Shown one piece after another: positions 1 to 6,727 of a stretch of DNA of 9,168 bases. Within the stretch, counting starts at the first letter, position 1; each line of letters begins with the position of its first letter. This DNA is from DASXMX01 sp035483795 (GTDB taxonomy: Bacteria; Planctomycetota; Phycisphaerae; Tepidisphaerales; Tepidisphaeraceae), in NCBI GenBank assembly GCA_035483795.1, contig DATHPP010000516.1:1-9168 (forward strand), given 5' to 3'. The position numbers and the translations under genes are program-made. The notes beneath the pieces are model-generated. The model searched no databases. It had not been told where the DNA came from and saw only the letters and a program-made list of their open reading frames with translations.

Positions 1-254
1 AACGCTTGTCCCCACGTAATCCAAGCGAAAGAGGCGCTAAAGACCGTAGCGAAGATGGAGGCAACTTGGATCGGCAGCCGGGCAGCTCCCATGAAAGTCG
101 CGTTGGCGAAGATGCAAAAAACAAATTGAGTCAGGCAGGAGAGTGCCGAGAAAGTGAAGACTGCAGCAAGCGCAGCCCACGACTGCCAATGACTCGGGAT
201 GGGGACGGGCCCTGGCAACGTGTCGGCGAGATATTGCCGCAGCCAGAACAGCAT
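1..254 (-). CDS. Partial membrane protein of unknown family, N-terminal part
   Basis: Reading the minus strand from an ATG at 254 gives 84 uninterrupted codons that run off the left edge, so the C-terminus is missing. The peptide begins MLFWLRQYLADTLPGPVPIP. It has two strongly hydrophobic stretches, roughly residues 27-50 (rich in A, F, L, V, C) and 60-81 (through VASIFATVFSASFAWITW), consistent with two membrane segments. This composition looks far more protein-like than the other frames over the same bases, which read as Arg/Ser/Cys-rich noise. The nearest in-frame upstream stop is a TAG 13 codons before the ATG, and no other start codon lies between them. No good Shine-Dalgarno sequence is visible, so an earlier start joined by a frameshift is possible. 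I do not recognise the family. The coding call is an inference from hydrophobicity and frame openness. Confidence 0.55.
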   Translation of the reverse strand, partial: MLFWLRQYLADTLPGPVPIPSHWQSWAALAAVFTFSALSCLTQFVFCIFANATFMGAARLPIQVASIFATVFSASFAWITWGQA

Positions 255-371
255 TCGGGCATTCTGGCGATGCTCGTCCCCTGGTTCTTCGCCCTACGCC
301 GGGCGAGCCAAAAAGCGGGGGCGCTGAATGGGGGCACGCCGGACATGATAAACTGACTGCTGGTGACGTAC

Positions 372-590
372 ATGCGCAGGAAAAGAACAATTTTCATTTC
401 AGTTGTTCTCCTGATGCTGGGCGTGTTCTTCGGTCTCCGCTGGTTCTTGTCAAGCCAGAGGCTTCGCAGAAACTGGAAGAATCAAGCTGTCGTCGCGGTC
501 GCTCGTCTGGCCGCTGACAAGTCTTGGGTTGGCGCACAGACCGCCGCCGTCCAGAAGGCCTTGGCGAAGACCCTTCACGAGAACTGGTGA
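372..590 (+). CDS. Small single-pass membrane protein, hypothetical
   Basis: This is a 72-residue ORF from the ATG at 372; a GTG at 363 would add three residues. A weak GGTGA at 362-366 sits five bases before the ATG. The protein starts with a basic cluster (MRRKR), then a hydrophobic segment at about residues 7-26 (FISVVLLMLGVFFGLRWFL), then a basic, Ala-rich tail that could form an amphipathic helix. The layout fits an inner-membrane anchor with its N-terminus in the cytoplasm. Third-position GC is only moderate in the first half and rises in the second. No family is recognised. It overlaps the minus-strand ORF at 394-744 on the opposite strand, and both cannot be fully real. It could be an intact small protein or the start of a broken longer one. 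Confidence 0.35.
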   Translation: MRRKRTIFISVVLLMLGVFFGLRWFLSSQRLRRNWKNQAVVAVARLAADKSWVGAQTAAVQKALAKTLHENW

Positions 591-744
591 TCTGCCAGGT
601 TTCGATGTTGAGGCTGCGCTCGGCGCTGATCAGAGGCTGCACGAAAGTATCCTCGGCCGCCGCACACACGCTGATCGCCGGAGCGAAGCCGAACAACATG
701 GCGAGGATTAACAACCGGGGGATGAACCGGAGCGGCGGCGTCAT
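394..744 (-). pseudogene. Signal-peptide ORF on the minus strand, probably truncated or decayed
   Basis: An ATG at 744 (reverse strand) is preceded by GGAG with six-base spacing (complement of 751-754), a good ribosome binding site; an ATG at 756 in the same frame has none. The first 28 or so residues form a classic Sec signal peptide: a basic start, a hydrophobic core LLILAMLFGFAPAI, and a possible cleavage site after SVCA. About 25 mature residues follow, with codons almost always ending in G or C, up to about base 590. Beyond that the frame becomes Arg/Ser/Pro-rich, third-position GC falls sharply, and the reading looks like antisense noise through the stop at 394-396. I infer a genuine 5' end whose 3' part was lost or frame-shifted. 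A +1 shift near 590 would open a frame of about 43 codons ending near 456. The product is unrecognised. Confidence 0.35.
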
Positions 745-925
745 AATCTTCTCCATCAGAAACGCATGCGTCTTTCGCCACGAGTTTATCTGCCGAGCAC
801 TACATGTTCACCCGACGAGGGGTTCAGAGCGGATCCCCTTGCTTCATCGATGGATGGGCAAAGGGGAACACACTGCTCCCGTGGTGAAAGGGGCGGAGCC
901 GGGCAAGTAAATCGCAAGAATAAGA

Positions 926-984
926 CAAATGGCACTTTTGGCACGCCAAAAATCTGTGCCAAAATCGGCCAAAAGTGCCATTTG
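926..984. repeat. Inverted repeat, 17-bp perfect arms (unit 1)
   Basis: Bases 926-942 (CAAATGGCACTTTTGGC) are the exact reverse complement of 968-984, separated by 25 bases. The transcript could form a strong hairpin on either strand. The right side (958-982) recurs exactly at 1064-1088, which shows this is one unit of a small repeat family and not a chance palindrome. No T-run follows, so it is not a typical intrinsic terminator. Confidence 0.8.
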
Positions 985-1048
985 CCCGTCGGGGATGGGG
1001 GGCGCCGCGAACGGGGCGCTTCAAATGTCGCGAATGTCGCGGAATGTC

Positions 1049-1088
1049 GCACTTTTTGGGTACGCCAAAATCGGCCAAAAGTGCCATT
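1049..1088. repeat. Diverged second copy of the inverted-repeat unit
   Basis: Bases 1064-1088 are an exact 25-base copy of 958-982. The left arm (1049-1059, GCACTTTTTGG) pairs with 1075-1084 (CCAAAAGTGC) with one bulged T. Relative to unit 1, about 13 bases have been lost between the arms. The downstream flank remains partly similar (about 12 of 16 bases), so the duplicated segment was longer and has diverged. Confidence 0.75.
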
Positions 1089-1110
1089 CGCTCGTCAGCG
1101 CTGCGGGGCA

Positions 1111-1139
1111 TGCAACGTTTGCAACGAAATGCAACGTTT
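1111..1139. promoter_or_regulatory. Candidate operator: direct repeats of TGCAACGTTT
   Basis: TGCAACGTTT occurs at 1111-1120 and again at 1130-1139, a 19-base period, with a half copy GCAACG at 1121-1126. The stretch 1111-1123 (TGCAACGTTTGCA) is one base short of a symmetric site with a central CG, the general shape of LacI-family operators. It lies about 230 bases before the oxidoreductase start. Binding by any regulator is inference, and no regulator gene is visible in the window. Confidence 0.2.
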
Positions 1140-1371
1140 TCGGAGTTTTTGCGGAGCGGGCAACTGAATGCCGCGGACAAATTTGGCGCGTGGACAGGGA
1201 GCGTCGATTCATGACGGATTTGTCTACTGAAGAAAATGTCACCATTGGCCGGTTGATGACCGTCCATGGCGCAGACGCCGGACGATGGCGGTGTGCGCCG
1301 ACTTAACATTCGCGGCGCAAATGCGGTAAAACAACGTGACGCATCTATCGCATTCCCGAGCGGAGGATTAC

Positions 1372-2784
1372 ATGGCGCGCAATCGAAAAGGGATTTCCCG
1401 GCGGAGTTTTGTGGCGAAATCGGCGGCGGCGGTGGCGGGATTCACGATCGTCCCGCGGCATTGCCTGGCACGGAGCGGGCAGGTGTCGCCCAATGAAAGG
1501 GTGCGGATCGCGGCGATCGGGATTGCCGGGCAGGGCGGGTCGGACATCGAGCATCTGAACGCAACCGGCGAGGCGCAGTTCGTCGGGCTCTGCGATGTGG
1601 ACTGGAGCAAGCGGACGGGCAAGACCTTCGAGCAGTTTCCCGATGCCAAACGATTTCACGATTTCCGCAAGATGTTTGATGAGATGGCGGACCAGTTCGA
1701 TGCGGTGCTGGTGGCGACGCCGGACCATACGCACGCGGTGGCGGCGATGACGGCGATCAAGCATGGGAAGCATATTTACTGCGAGAAACCGCTCTCGCAT
1801 TCGGTGTGGGAAGTGCGGCAACTCATGGCGGCGGCCAAGGAGAAAGGGGTCGTCAGCCAGCTGGGGAACCAGGGGCATTCGTACAATTCGATTCGCACGT
1901 TCTGCGAATGGATCTGGGACGGGGCGATCGGCGACGTGCACACGGTTCACGTGGCGTGCGGTGTGGAGAACTCGGGGCTGGATCAGCTCGAAGCGGCGAA
2001 GATGGCGCAGCCGGCGCCGGCGAGCCTGGATTGGGAATTGTGGCTCGGGCCGGCCAAGTCCAGGGCTTACAACAACGCGTATTGCCCGACGCGATGGCGC
2101 GGCTGGGTGCCTTTCGGCACGGGGACGCTGGGAGACTGGACGTGCCACGTCTGCGATCCGGTCTTCTGGGCGCTGGACCTGGGCGCGCCGCACACGGTGC
2201 AGGCGGAGGTGAAGAACTACGATCCGATCAAGGACGCGGACGTTTACCCGAAGGGCGCGGTGGTGAGGTTCGAGTTTGCCGGCAAGGGGGAGCGTGGGCC
2301 GGTCACGCTTTACTGGCATGCGGGCACGGAGGGGATTCCGCATCCGCCGGGTCTGGATCCGAAGCTGAAGCTCCCGACCACGGGCGGTGTCGTGATCGGC
2401 GACAAAGGCACGATCATGCACGGGTCGCACGGGGCCCTACAGTGCCGGATCGTGCCGGAATCGAAGATGATCGAGTATGACGAAAAGCTGAAGCGGGAGC
2501 CGCTCAAGAAGACGCTGCCGCGATTGAAAGGCGGCGACGTCGAGACGTGGCAGAATTCGCTGGCCCATCACTACGACTGGCTGGAAGCGATCAAGGCGGG
2601 AAGGAAGGCGGGATCCGATTTTTCGTACGGCGGGCCGCTGTCGGAAATCGCCCTCACCGGCGATATCGCCATTCGCCTGGCGGGCACGGAATTGAAGTGG
2701 GACTCACCGGCGATGCGGTTTACCAACAGCCCGGAAGCGACGGCGATGTTGACGCCGCACTTTGAAAACGGCTGGACGCTTTGA
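1372..2784 (+). CDS. Tat-exported Gfo/Idh/MocA family oxidoreductase
   Basis: This is a 470-residue NAD(P)-dependent sugar or cyclitol dehydrogenase-like protein; the substrate cannot be told. The ATG at 1372 is chosen because CGGAGGA (1361-1367) lies five bases upstream; an in-frame GTG at 1336 adds 12 unlikely residues. The N-terminus is a twin-arginine signal (S-R10-R11-S-F-V followed by an Ala-rich core to about residue 33), so the protein is probably folded in the cytoplasm with its cofactor and then exported. The Rossmann domain follows: the nucleotide loop G50-I-A-G53-Q-G55, then VATPDHTH around 114-121 and the family EKP motif at 138-140. The C-terminal half carries the GDWTCH segment (D255, H259), matching the conserved active-site region. 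The length suits the Tat-signal branch that is abundant in planctomycetes. The next gene starts inside its stop codon, so the two are probably translated together. Confidence 0.9.
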   Translation: MARNRKGISRRSFVAKSAAAVAGFTIVPRHCLARSGQVSPNERVRIAAIGIAGQGGSDIEHLNATGEAQFVGLCDVDWSKRTGKTFEQFPDAKRFHDFRKMFDEMADQFDAVLVATPDHTHAVAAMTAIKHGKHIYCEKPLSHSVWEVRQLMAAAKEKGVVSQLGNQGHSYNSIRTFCEWIWDGAIGDVHTVHVACGVENSGLDQLEAAKMAQPAPASLDWELWLGPAKSRAYNNAYCPTRWRGWVPFGTGTLGDWTCHVCDPVFWALDLGAPHTVQAEVKNYDPIKDADVYPKGAVVRFEFAGKGERGPVTLYWHAGTEGIPHPPGLDPKLKLPTTGGVVIGDKGTIMHGSHGALQCRIVPESKMIEYDEKLKREPLKKTLPRLKGGDVETWQNSLAHHYDWLEAIKAGRKAGSDFSYGGPLSEIALTGDIAIRLAGTELKWDSPAMRFTNSPEATAMLTPHFENGWTL

Positions 2785-4892
2785 GTCGCCGTGTGCTCCC
2801 GTGCGTCGCGCTGCTTGTCGTGACCGTTGAATTGCTGCCGACAAGCTTTTTGCGCGGGGAGCAGGCCAAGCTGGTGGAACGAGCGCCTGATCCGCACGGC
2901 AGTCCGCGGCCGGCGCGGGATTCTCATGACGTTCCACTGCGGACGAGTCTCTATTTTGAATTGGCTTTGGTTGTCGATCCCAAGGCCCGCGAAGCGGTCG
3001 CGGATGAAGTGGCGGTGAGCCTCCAGCCGGAGGGGGGCGATTCCGTCGAGTTGCTCGAAGCGGGCGGGAAGTTTGCCAACGGCGCTTCGGGCTGGATTCG
3101 TCCGAACGGGGATAAATCGCTGGCGGTGTATGTCGAGCCGGGCGCGGCGCTGAAGCCCAGCACGCGTTATGGCGTGAATGTTCGGGTGCGATCGCCGCGG
3201 GGCAGACTGGGGGACGGGCTTACCGATGCCGGGTCCTGGAGCTTTACCACCGAGGCTGCCGCTTCGGGGCATGCGCTGGACTTCGAGCTCGACCTGGCGA
3301 CCGAGCCGGTGCAGTGGCACGGCCAGTTCTTCTGTGGGATCTGCAACGTCATTTTCTGCACGCAGACGGCCAATTACGGGCCCACCTATGAGCTGATGGC
3401 CGAGGCGAGGAAGCAGCACCCGCGCGCCTGGAGCTTCCAGCGCGATTTCTGGCTGACGGGCACGGATTACCGTCCGCCGGCTGCGCTGACGTTCCCAAGC
3501 AACCTTCCCAACATCGTCCGCGAGCGCCAGACGCGGCGGATCGCGGGCATCGAGCCGCACGATCGCGACGTCGTGCTGCACGTGGAAGATTTTTTCGGCC
3601 ACGAGCAGTACGGAATCGCAGCGGGCAGGCCCGCCGGCGAAGACTACCACTCCGGCGACGAGGTGCTGATCGCCGATGGCGTCCATGACGCACGCACGAA
3701 GGTTGTCGCAGTCGGCAAGCGGGAGGTGACGGTTGCGCCGTTCGCGACGCCCGCGGAGGGGTGGAAGACAGCCTACGACGGAAAGTTGCCCGATCGTGAG
3801 GACCCGGATGCGCCCGGATTATTTCCGCCCGGCGGGTGCTACCTGCGGAAGTTCAATCCCCACGGCACCGCGTGCTATTACTGGGGCCGGCTCGACAAGG
3901 AATGGGACCTGGCGGTCCGCCGATACGGGCGGTGGGTCGTTCCCAATTTCGCCGACGCGCCGGGCGACCTGTCGCGCGATGGGCGGAGTTGGACCACCGT
4001 CAAGGATTATGACCAATGGCACGAGGTCGCACAGGCGATCGCGGGGCACATCATCGACCGCTACGGCAAGGACGCGCTGGGCTTCACCTGGAGCATCTTC
4101 AACGAGCCGGACTTGTGGGTCCTGTTCTGGCACGGCACCTGGGAGGAACTTCAGACCTATTACGACTATACGACCGATGCGATCCTGCGGGCGTTCGAGG
4201 ATCGCGGGTACGATTCGAATAAGGTGTCCATCGGCGGATTGGAACTCGGGGCGGTGTTCGGGACGAACTTGAGGCTGGCTGAGTTTCTGGCGCACTGCTC
4301 GCCGCGGGCGCGGGCGGATGGCGCGCTGGCGCTGAACGCGGCGTTCGCGGATCATCGGCTCGACGGAAAGCGGTCGCGGCGGGTCGAAGCGCTGTGCCGG
4401 GCGCACGGCGGTAAGGGAAGCCCCTGCGATTTTGTTTCCATCCATTCCTACAACCGTTCGGAAATGATGGCGGCGAAGCTGAAGCGGGCCAAAGAAATGG
4501 CGCTCGAAATCGATCCAGAGTATTACAAAACGCTCTGGGTGGATTCGCACGAGGCGTGTCCGGATTGGATGCCTCCGCCGGACGAGGCGGCCGCGGATGC
4601 GTACCTCGGCGACGGTTATTTTCCGACCTGGTGCGTGGACGTGGTGCACCGCCAGTTGCTCGGTGCTGCGGCCGATCCTCGCTATGGCTACGGACAGACG
4701 ATCCTGACCGTCTGGCCGCCGCCGTCGAATTTCGCGGGTCTCAATGCGGTGACGAGGGTGATCCACTCTGACGATCACGGGACGGACCGGACGGTTACTG
4801 TTCCGATGCCGATTTTCCACGTGCTGAATCTGCTGTCGGACATGGGGGATCGGTACTGGGTGTTGCCGAGCGGGCTATCGGGGGCCATGTAG
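2781..4892 (+). CDS. Secreted GH39-like glycoside hydrolase, N-terminal and catalytic part (frame ends early)
   Basis: The 703-residue frame starts at a TTG that shares TTGA with the upstream stop, which points to translational coupling. Residues 1-27 form a signal peptide. Residues of about 37-160 look like an Ig-like beta-sandwich ending in SWSFTTEA. A (beta/alpha)8 catalytic domain follows, with WSIFNEPDLW containing the likely acid/base E442, and later LWVDSHEACPDW, where E591 is the best candidate nucleophile. This arrangement suggests a clan GH-A enzyme near GH39 (xylosidase/iduronidase-like), hydrolysing glycosides outside the cytoplasm; the substrate is unknown. The frame stops at 4890 just after VLPSGLSG, before the usual C-terminal beta domain, which continues in another frame to 5287. 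The N-terminal and catalytic parts look intact. The GH39 assignment rests on motifs alone, and a neighbouring GH-A family is possible. Confidence 0.75.
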   Translation: MSRRVLPCVALLVVTVELLPTSFLRGEQAKLVERAPDPHGSPRPARDSHDVPLRTSLYFELALVVDPKAREAVADEVAVSLQPEGGDSVELLEAGGKFANGASGWIRPNGDKSLAVYVEPGAALKPSTRYGVNVRVRSPRGRLGDGLTDAGSWSFTTEAAASGHALDFELDLATEPVQWHGQFFCGICNVIFCTQTANYGPTYELMAEARKQHPRAWSFQRDFWLTGTDYRPPAALTFPSNLPNIVRERQTRRIAGIEPHDRDVVLHVEDFFGHEQYGIAAGRPAGEDYHSGDEVLIADGVHDARTKVVAVGKREVTVAPFATPAEGWKTAYDGKLPDREDPDAPGLFPPGGCYLRKFNPHGTACYYWGRLDKEWDLAVRRYGRWVVPNFADAPGDLSRDGRSWTTVKDYDQWHEVAQAIAGHIIDRYGKDALGFTWSIFNEPDLWVLFWHGTWEELQTYYDYTTDAILRAFEDRGYDSNKVSIGGLELGAVFGTNLRLAEFLAHCSPRARADGALALNAAFADHRLDGKRSRRVEALCRAHGGKGSPCDFVSIHSYNRSEMMAAKLKRAKEMALEIDPEYYKTLWVDSHEACPDWMPPPDEAAADAYLGDGYFPTWCVDVVHRQLLGAAADPRYGYGQTILTVWPPPSNFAGLNAVTRVIHSDDHGTDRTVTVPMPIFHVLNLLSDMGDRYWVLPSGLSGAM

Positions 4893-5287
4893 TCAGCGGC
4901 TTTGCTTCGCGCGACGCGAGCGGCGCGGTTCGCTTGCTGCTCTATTCGCACGATGCCCAGGACACGCAGTCGCGATCGGATGCCACGTTCGATGTGGCAC
5001 TCGACATTTCCGGTTTGGGATGGCCTGGGCCAGCACGGGTGGAGGAATATCGCTTCGATTGCGACCACAACTCGCCGTACCGGCTGATCAAGGCCCTGCC
5101 GCGTTCGTCCGGAAGCTATTTGCCCGCGGTTGTGGAGCAGATTCGACGGGCATGCCAGTGTCAGCCGACGGTTGGGACCTCACGCCTGCGCGAAAATGAC
5201 GGACGACTGCGATTAACGGCCCATCTGGAGACAAACGGCTGCGATTTTCTGGTCGTCGCACCGGAACAGAACAAGAAGCGGAAGTGA
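4883..5287 (+). pseudogene. C-terminal beta-sandwich of the GH39-like protein, out of frame
   Basis: Starting at 4883, one frame back from the catalytic part, the sequence reads GGHVVSGFASRDASGAV and continues as a coherent C-terminal domain: RLLLYSHDAQD, a stretch of beta-strand-like residues, then EYRFDCDHNSPYRLI, ending at the TGA at 5285-5287 (about 133 codons). Such a domain with an N-H-D or S-H-D turn and a DhNSPY motif commonly closes GH39-like proteins. The junction lies in a run of five Gs (4880-4884); adding one G gives a continuous 835-residue protein. The fragment has no ribosome binding site of its own. Either the base is missing through a sequencing or assembly error, or the gene carries a recent frameshift. 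A canonical -1 slippery heptamer is not present. Confidence 0.75.
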
Positions 5288-5320
5288 TAATGACATCCCA
5301 CAGGCTCTGGGCTGAAATCG

Positions 5321-5368
5321 CGCTTGCGGTTTCGCGGTCGCTGCGCGGCGGTCGCGAAACCGCAAGCG
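5321..5368. terminator. Hairpin between convergent genes, possible bidirectional terminator
   Basis: CGCTTGCGGTTTCGCG at 5321-5336 is the exact reverse complement of 5353-5368, leaving a 16-base loop that can pair further. It sits in the 90-bp gap between the end of the hydrolase (5287) and the end of truD (5378), where both transcripts need to stop. There is no T-run on either side, so it may act as a roadblock or mRNA-stabilising stem, or be a repeat, and not an intrinsic terminator. Confidence 0.55.
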
Positions 5369-5377
5369 GCGATCCGC

Positions 5378-6658
5378 TCACTCGGCTTCATTAGCGTCGT
5401 TCACTGTCGCGTCGCTCTCAGTGCTAGGCGCCGTGGGTTTGCGATCGCTCTTCATCAACTCCCCGAGGAGCACAGTCGCGAATGAACCCGCGGGGAGGGT
5501 GAAGGCGACGGTGATGTGGGGGCCGTGCTCGTCGACTCCTGACGCCAGCTCGATGTCGGAGGGCTTCACGCGCAGGGGCCGGCGGTCGCCCTTCACGCGC
5601 AACGAGCCGGCACGTTTGAAATCCGCGGGAGAGAGGCCGTGGATCGAGAAGATTTCCTGCTCCATCTTCAGCGGCTCTGCCTGCGGGAGGGAAACGCGGA
5701 AGCCGATGAGCGGCCCGGTGGGGCTGATCTCAAAGGCATCGGCGCGGGGCTGCTCGGTCGTCGCATTCTCGACAAGGAAACAGGCGCCGTTCTCGTGTTT
5801 GTAGGCGAAGTCGCCGTCCATGAGCCGGTCGAGCGAATCGATGCGCTTGGCAACGACCTCGTTGAAAATGCGCGATTGCAGGGCTGAGACCCACAGGCGC
5901 CGGAGCCTCTGGTCGATCGACCAGACCGCCGAGGAGGGGCGGTGGGTTTTGATGAGGCGGTGCAGGACGCGGCGTTCCATTCCGAAATGCCGCGGCCACA
6001 GCCGCATCGATTCCTCGAGGTCGCTGCGATCGAACGCGGCTCGCGCCTGAGCGAGCTGCGGCTCGTCGGTTTTTTCGGGCTCACCCAGCAGGGCGGAGAG
6101 CAGGGCTTTGTGGTCGCCGCGGACGTAGGCGGCGCCGAGTTTGTCGTTGTCGCCGCGACGGCCGAAACGCTGCTCGCCGAAATAGTTCGGCATGCCGCGC
6201 TTCTGAAGCGCGTCGAAAACTGGGCGGAGCTTGAGCACGTCGGTCGGGTTCACATCGCGAATCTTGATGGCGAAGCGGTTGGCTTTCAGGTGGCCGAGGC
6301 GAAGCTTATTGGCGTGTCGGGCGGCCCACAGGATCGAAACGTCGGGGATGCGGAGGCCCATCACCGCTTCGGGCGTCGCGCCGGGGATGGAGACGATCTG
6401 CCGCGTCACCGCCCGCGCGTCCTTGAGGCCGGCGTAGCCGATGTCGCGGTTGGAAACCTTCAGTGCCGCGGCTATCCGGTTGATCGCGTCGAAGGTCGTG
6501 AGGTTGATCTTCTGGATTTCGGCAAAAACGTGCTCGCCTTCGCCCGAGGGTTCGTAGATCGGGATTTCCTGGACGAAGAAATCCTCCGGGCGGTTCTTGA
6601 TTGTGCCGCCGATGCCGGGAAAGTCGCGGGTGAGGTATGGGAGCGATGGAGTGGACAC
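5378..6658 (-). CDS. truD: tRNA pseudouridine(13) synthase TruD
   Basis: This 426-residue cytoplasmic enzyme converts U13 of tRNA(Glu) and related tRNAs to pseudouridine. The start is a GTG at 6658; an in-frame TAG three codons upstream rules out a longer protein, and no strong ribosome binding site is seen. The catalytic motif GYAGLKDARAVTRQ contains D80, at the same position as Asp80 of the E. coli enzyme. The other family signatures are in order: HANKLRLGHLKANRF (115-129), NYFGEQRFGRRG (158-169) and the downstream QSRIFNEVV (261-269), followed by an insertion domain (roughly 160-340) and the closing PAGSFATVLLGELM. It is longer than E. coli TruD (about 349 residues), with a larger N-terminal region (KNRPEDFFVQE) and a polar tail of about 20 residues. 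It is a housekeeping gene, divergent from the ABC importer and convergent with the hydrolase, so probably unrelated to either. Confidence 0.95.
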   Translation of the reverse strand: MSTPSLPYLTRDFPGIGGTIKNRPEDFFVQEIPIYEPSGEGEHVFAEIQKINLTTFDAINRIAAALKVSNRDIGYAGLKDARAVTRQIVSIPGATPEAVMGLRIPDVSILWAARHANKLRLGHLKANRFAIKIRDVNPTDVLKLRPVFDALQKRGMPNYFGEQRFGRRGDNDKLGAAYVRGDHKALLSALLGEPEKTDEPQLAQARAAFDRSDLEESMRLWPRHFGMERRVLHRLIKTHRPSSAVWSIDQRLRRLWVSALQSRIFNEVVAKRIDSLDRLMDGDFAYKHENGACFLVENATTEQPRADAFEISPTGPLIGFRVSLPQAEPLKMEQEIFSIHGLSPADFKRAGSLRVKGDRRPLRVKPSDIELASGVDEHGPHITVAFTLPAGSFATVLLGELMKSDRKPTAPSTESDATVNDANEAE

Positions 6659-6727
6659 GAACGGAGTCTATCACCCGCCGGTGCCATAGGCGCGTGCGAC
6701 GCCGGCTGATATCGTTTCGGCCAACCG
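6659..6727. promoter_or_regulatory. Divergent promoter region, truD / sugar importer
   Basis: These 69 bases separate the outward-facing starts of truD and the permease, so promoters for both are expected here. I see no convincing -35/-10 pair; TGATATCGT at 6707-6715 is a weak candidate -10 area for the rightward gene. Neither start has a strong ribosome binding site. The assignment rests on gene layout. Confidence 0.4.

Larger units (their letters stand above)
757..1371. other. 615-bp intergenic region with repeats, no convincing gene
   Basis: Frames open across this stretch on both strands are translations of repeated or palindromic DNA and resemble no family. It contains two inverted-repeat units (926-984 and 1049-1088), three AATGTCGC copies (starting at 1024, 1033 and 1043) and two TGCAACGTTT copies (starting at 1111 and 1130). 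A 31-codon ORF at 1211-1306 has an AGGGAG nine bases upstream and could be a leader peptide, but nothing supports translation. No confident promoter for the downstream operon was found, although it must lie here if the operon has its own. Confidence 0.6.

Noticed and set aside
6..356. Plus-strand open frame of 116 codons
   Set aside because: It is highly charged and low in hydrophobic residues, and opposes the minus-strand membrane protein frame, which looks far more protein-like.
926..1104. CRISPR array
   Set aside because: Only two diverged, hairpin-type copies with no regular spacers and no cas genes.
786..1309. Several overlapping open frames on both strands around 0.8-1.3 kb
   Set aside because: Their peptides repeat the same phrases because they translate the duplicated inverted repeats; no family resemblance or good starts.
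1345..2430. Long minus-strand open frame of 361 codons
   Set aside because: Arg/His/Pro-rich antisense shadow of the oxidoreductase, typical of GC-rich genes.
2571..3686. Minus-strand open frame of 371 codons across two genes
   Set aside because: Antisense to the end of the oxidoreductase and start of the hydrolase, both with clear domains; composition is shadow-like.
4878..4886. Programmed -1 frameshift site
   Set aside because: TCG GGG GCC does not form the X XXY YYZ slippery pattern because the A-site codon GCC would mispair after slipping; an indel in the G run is simpler.
5942..6709. Plus-strand frame of 255 codons opposite truD
   Set aside because: truD has its catalytic and family motifs throughout this region; the opposite frame has no recognisable features.
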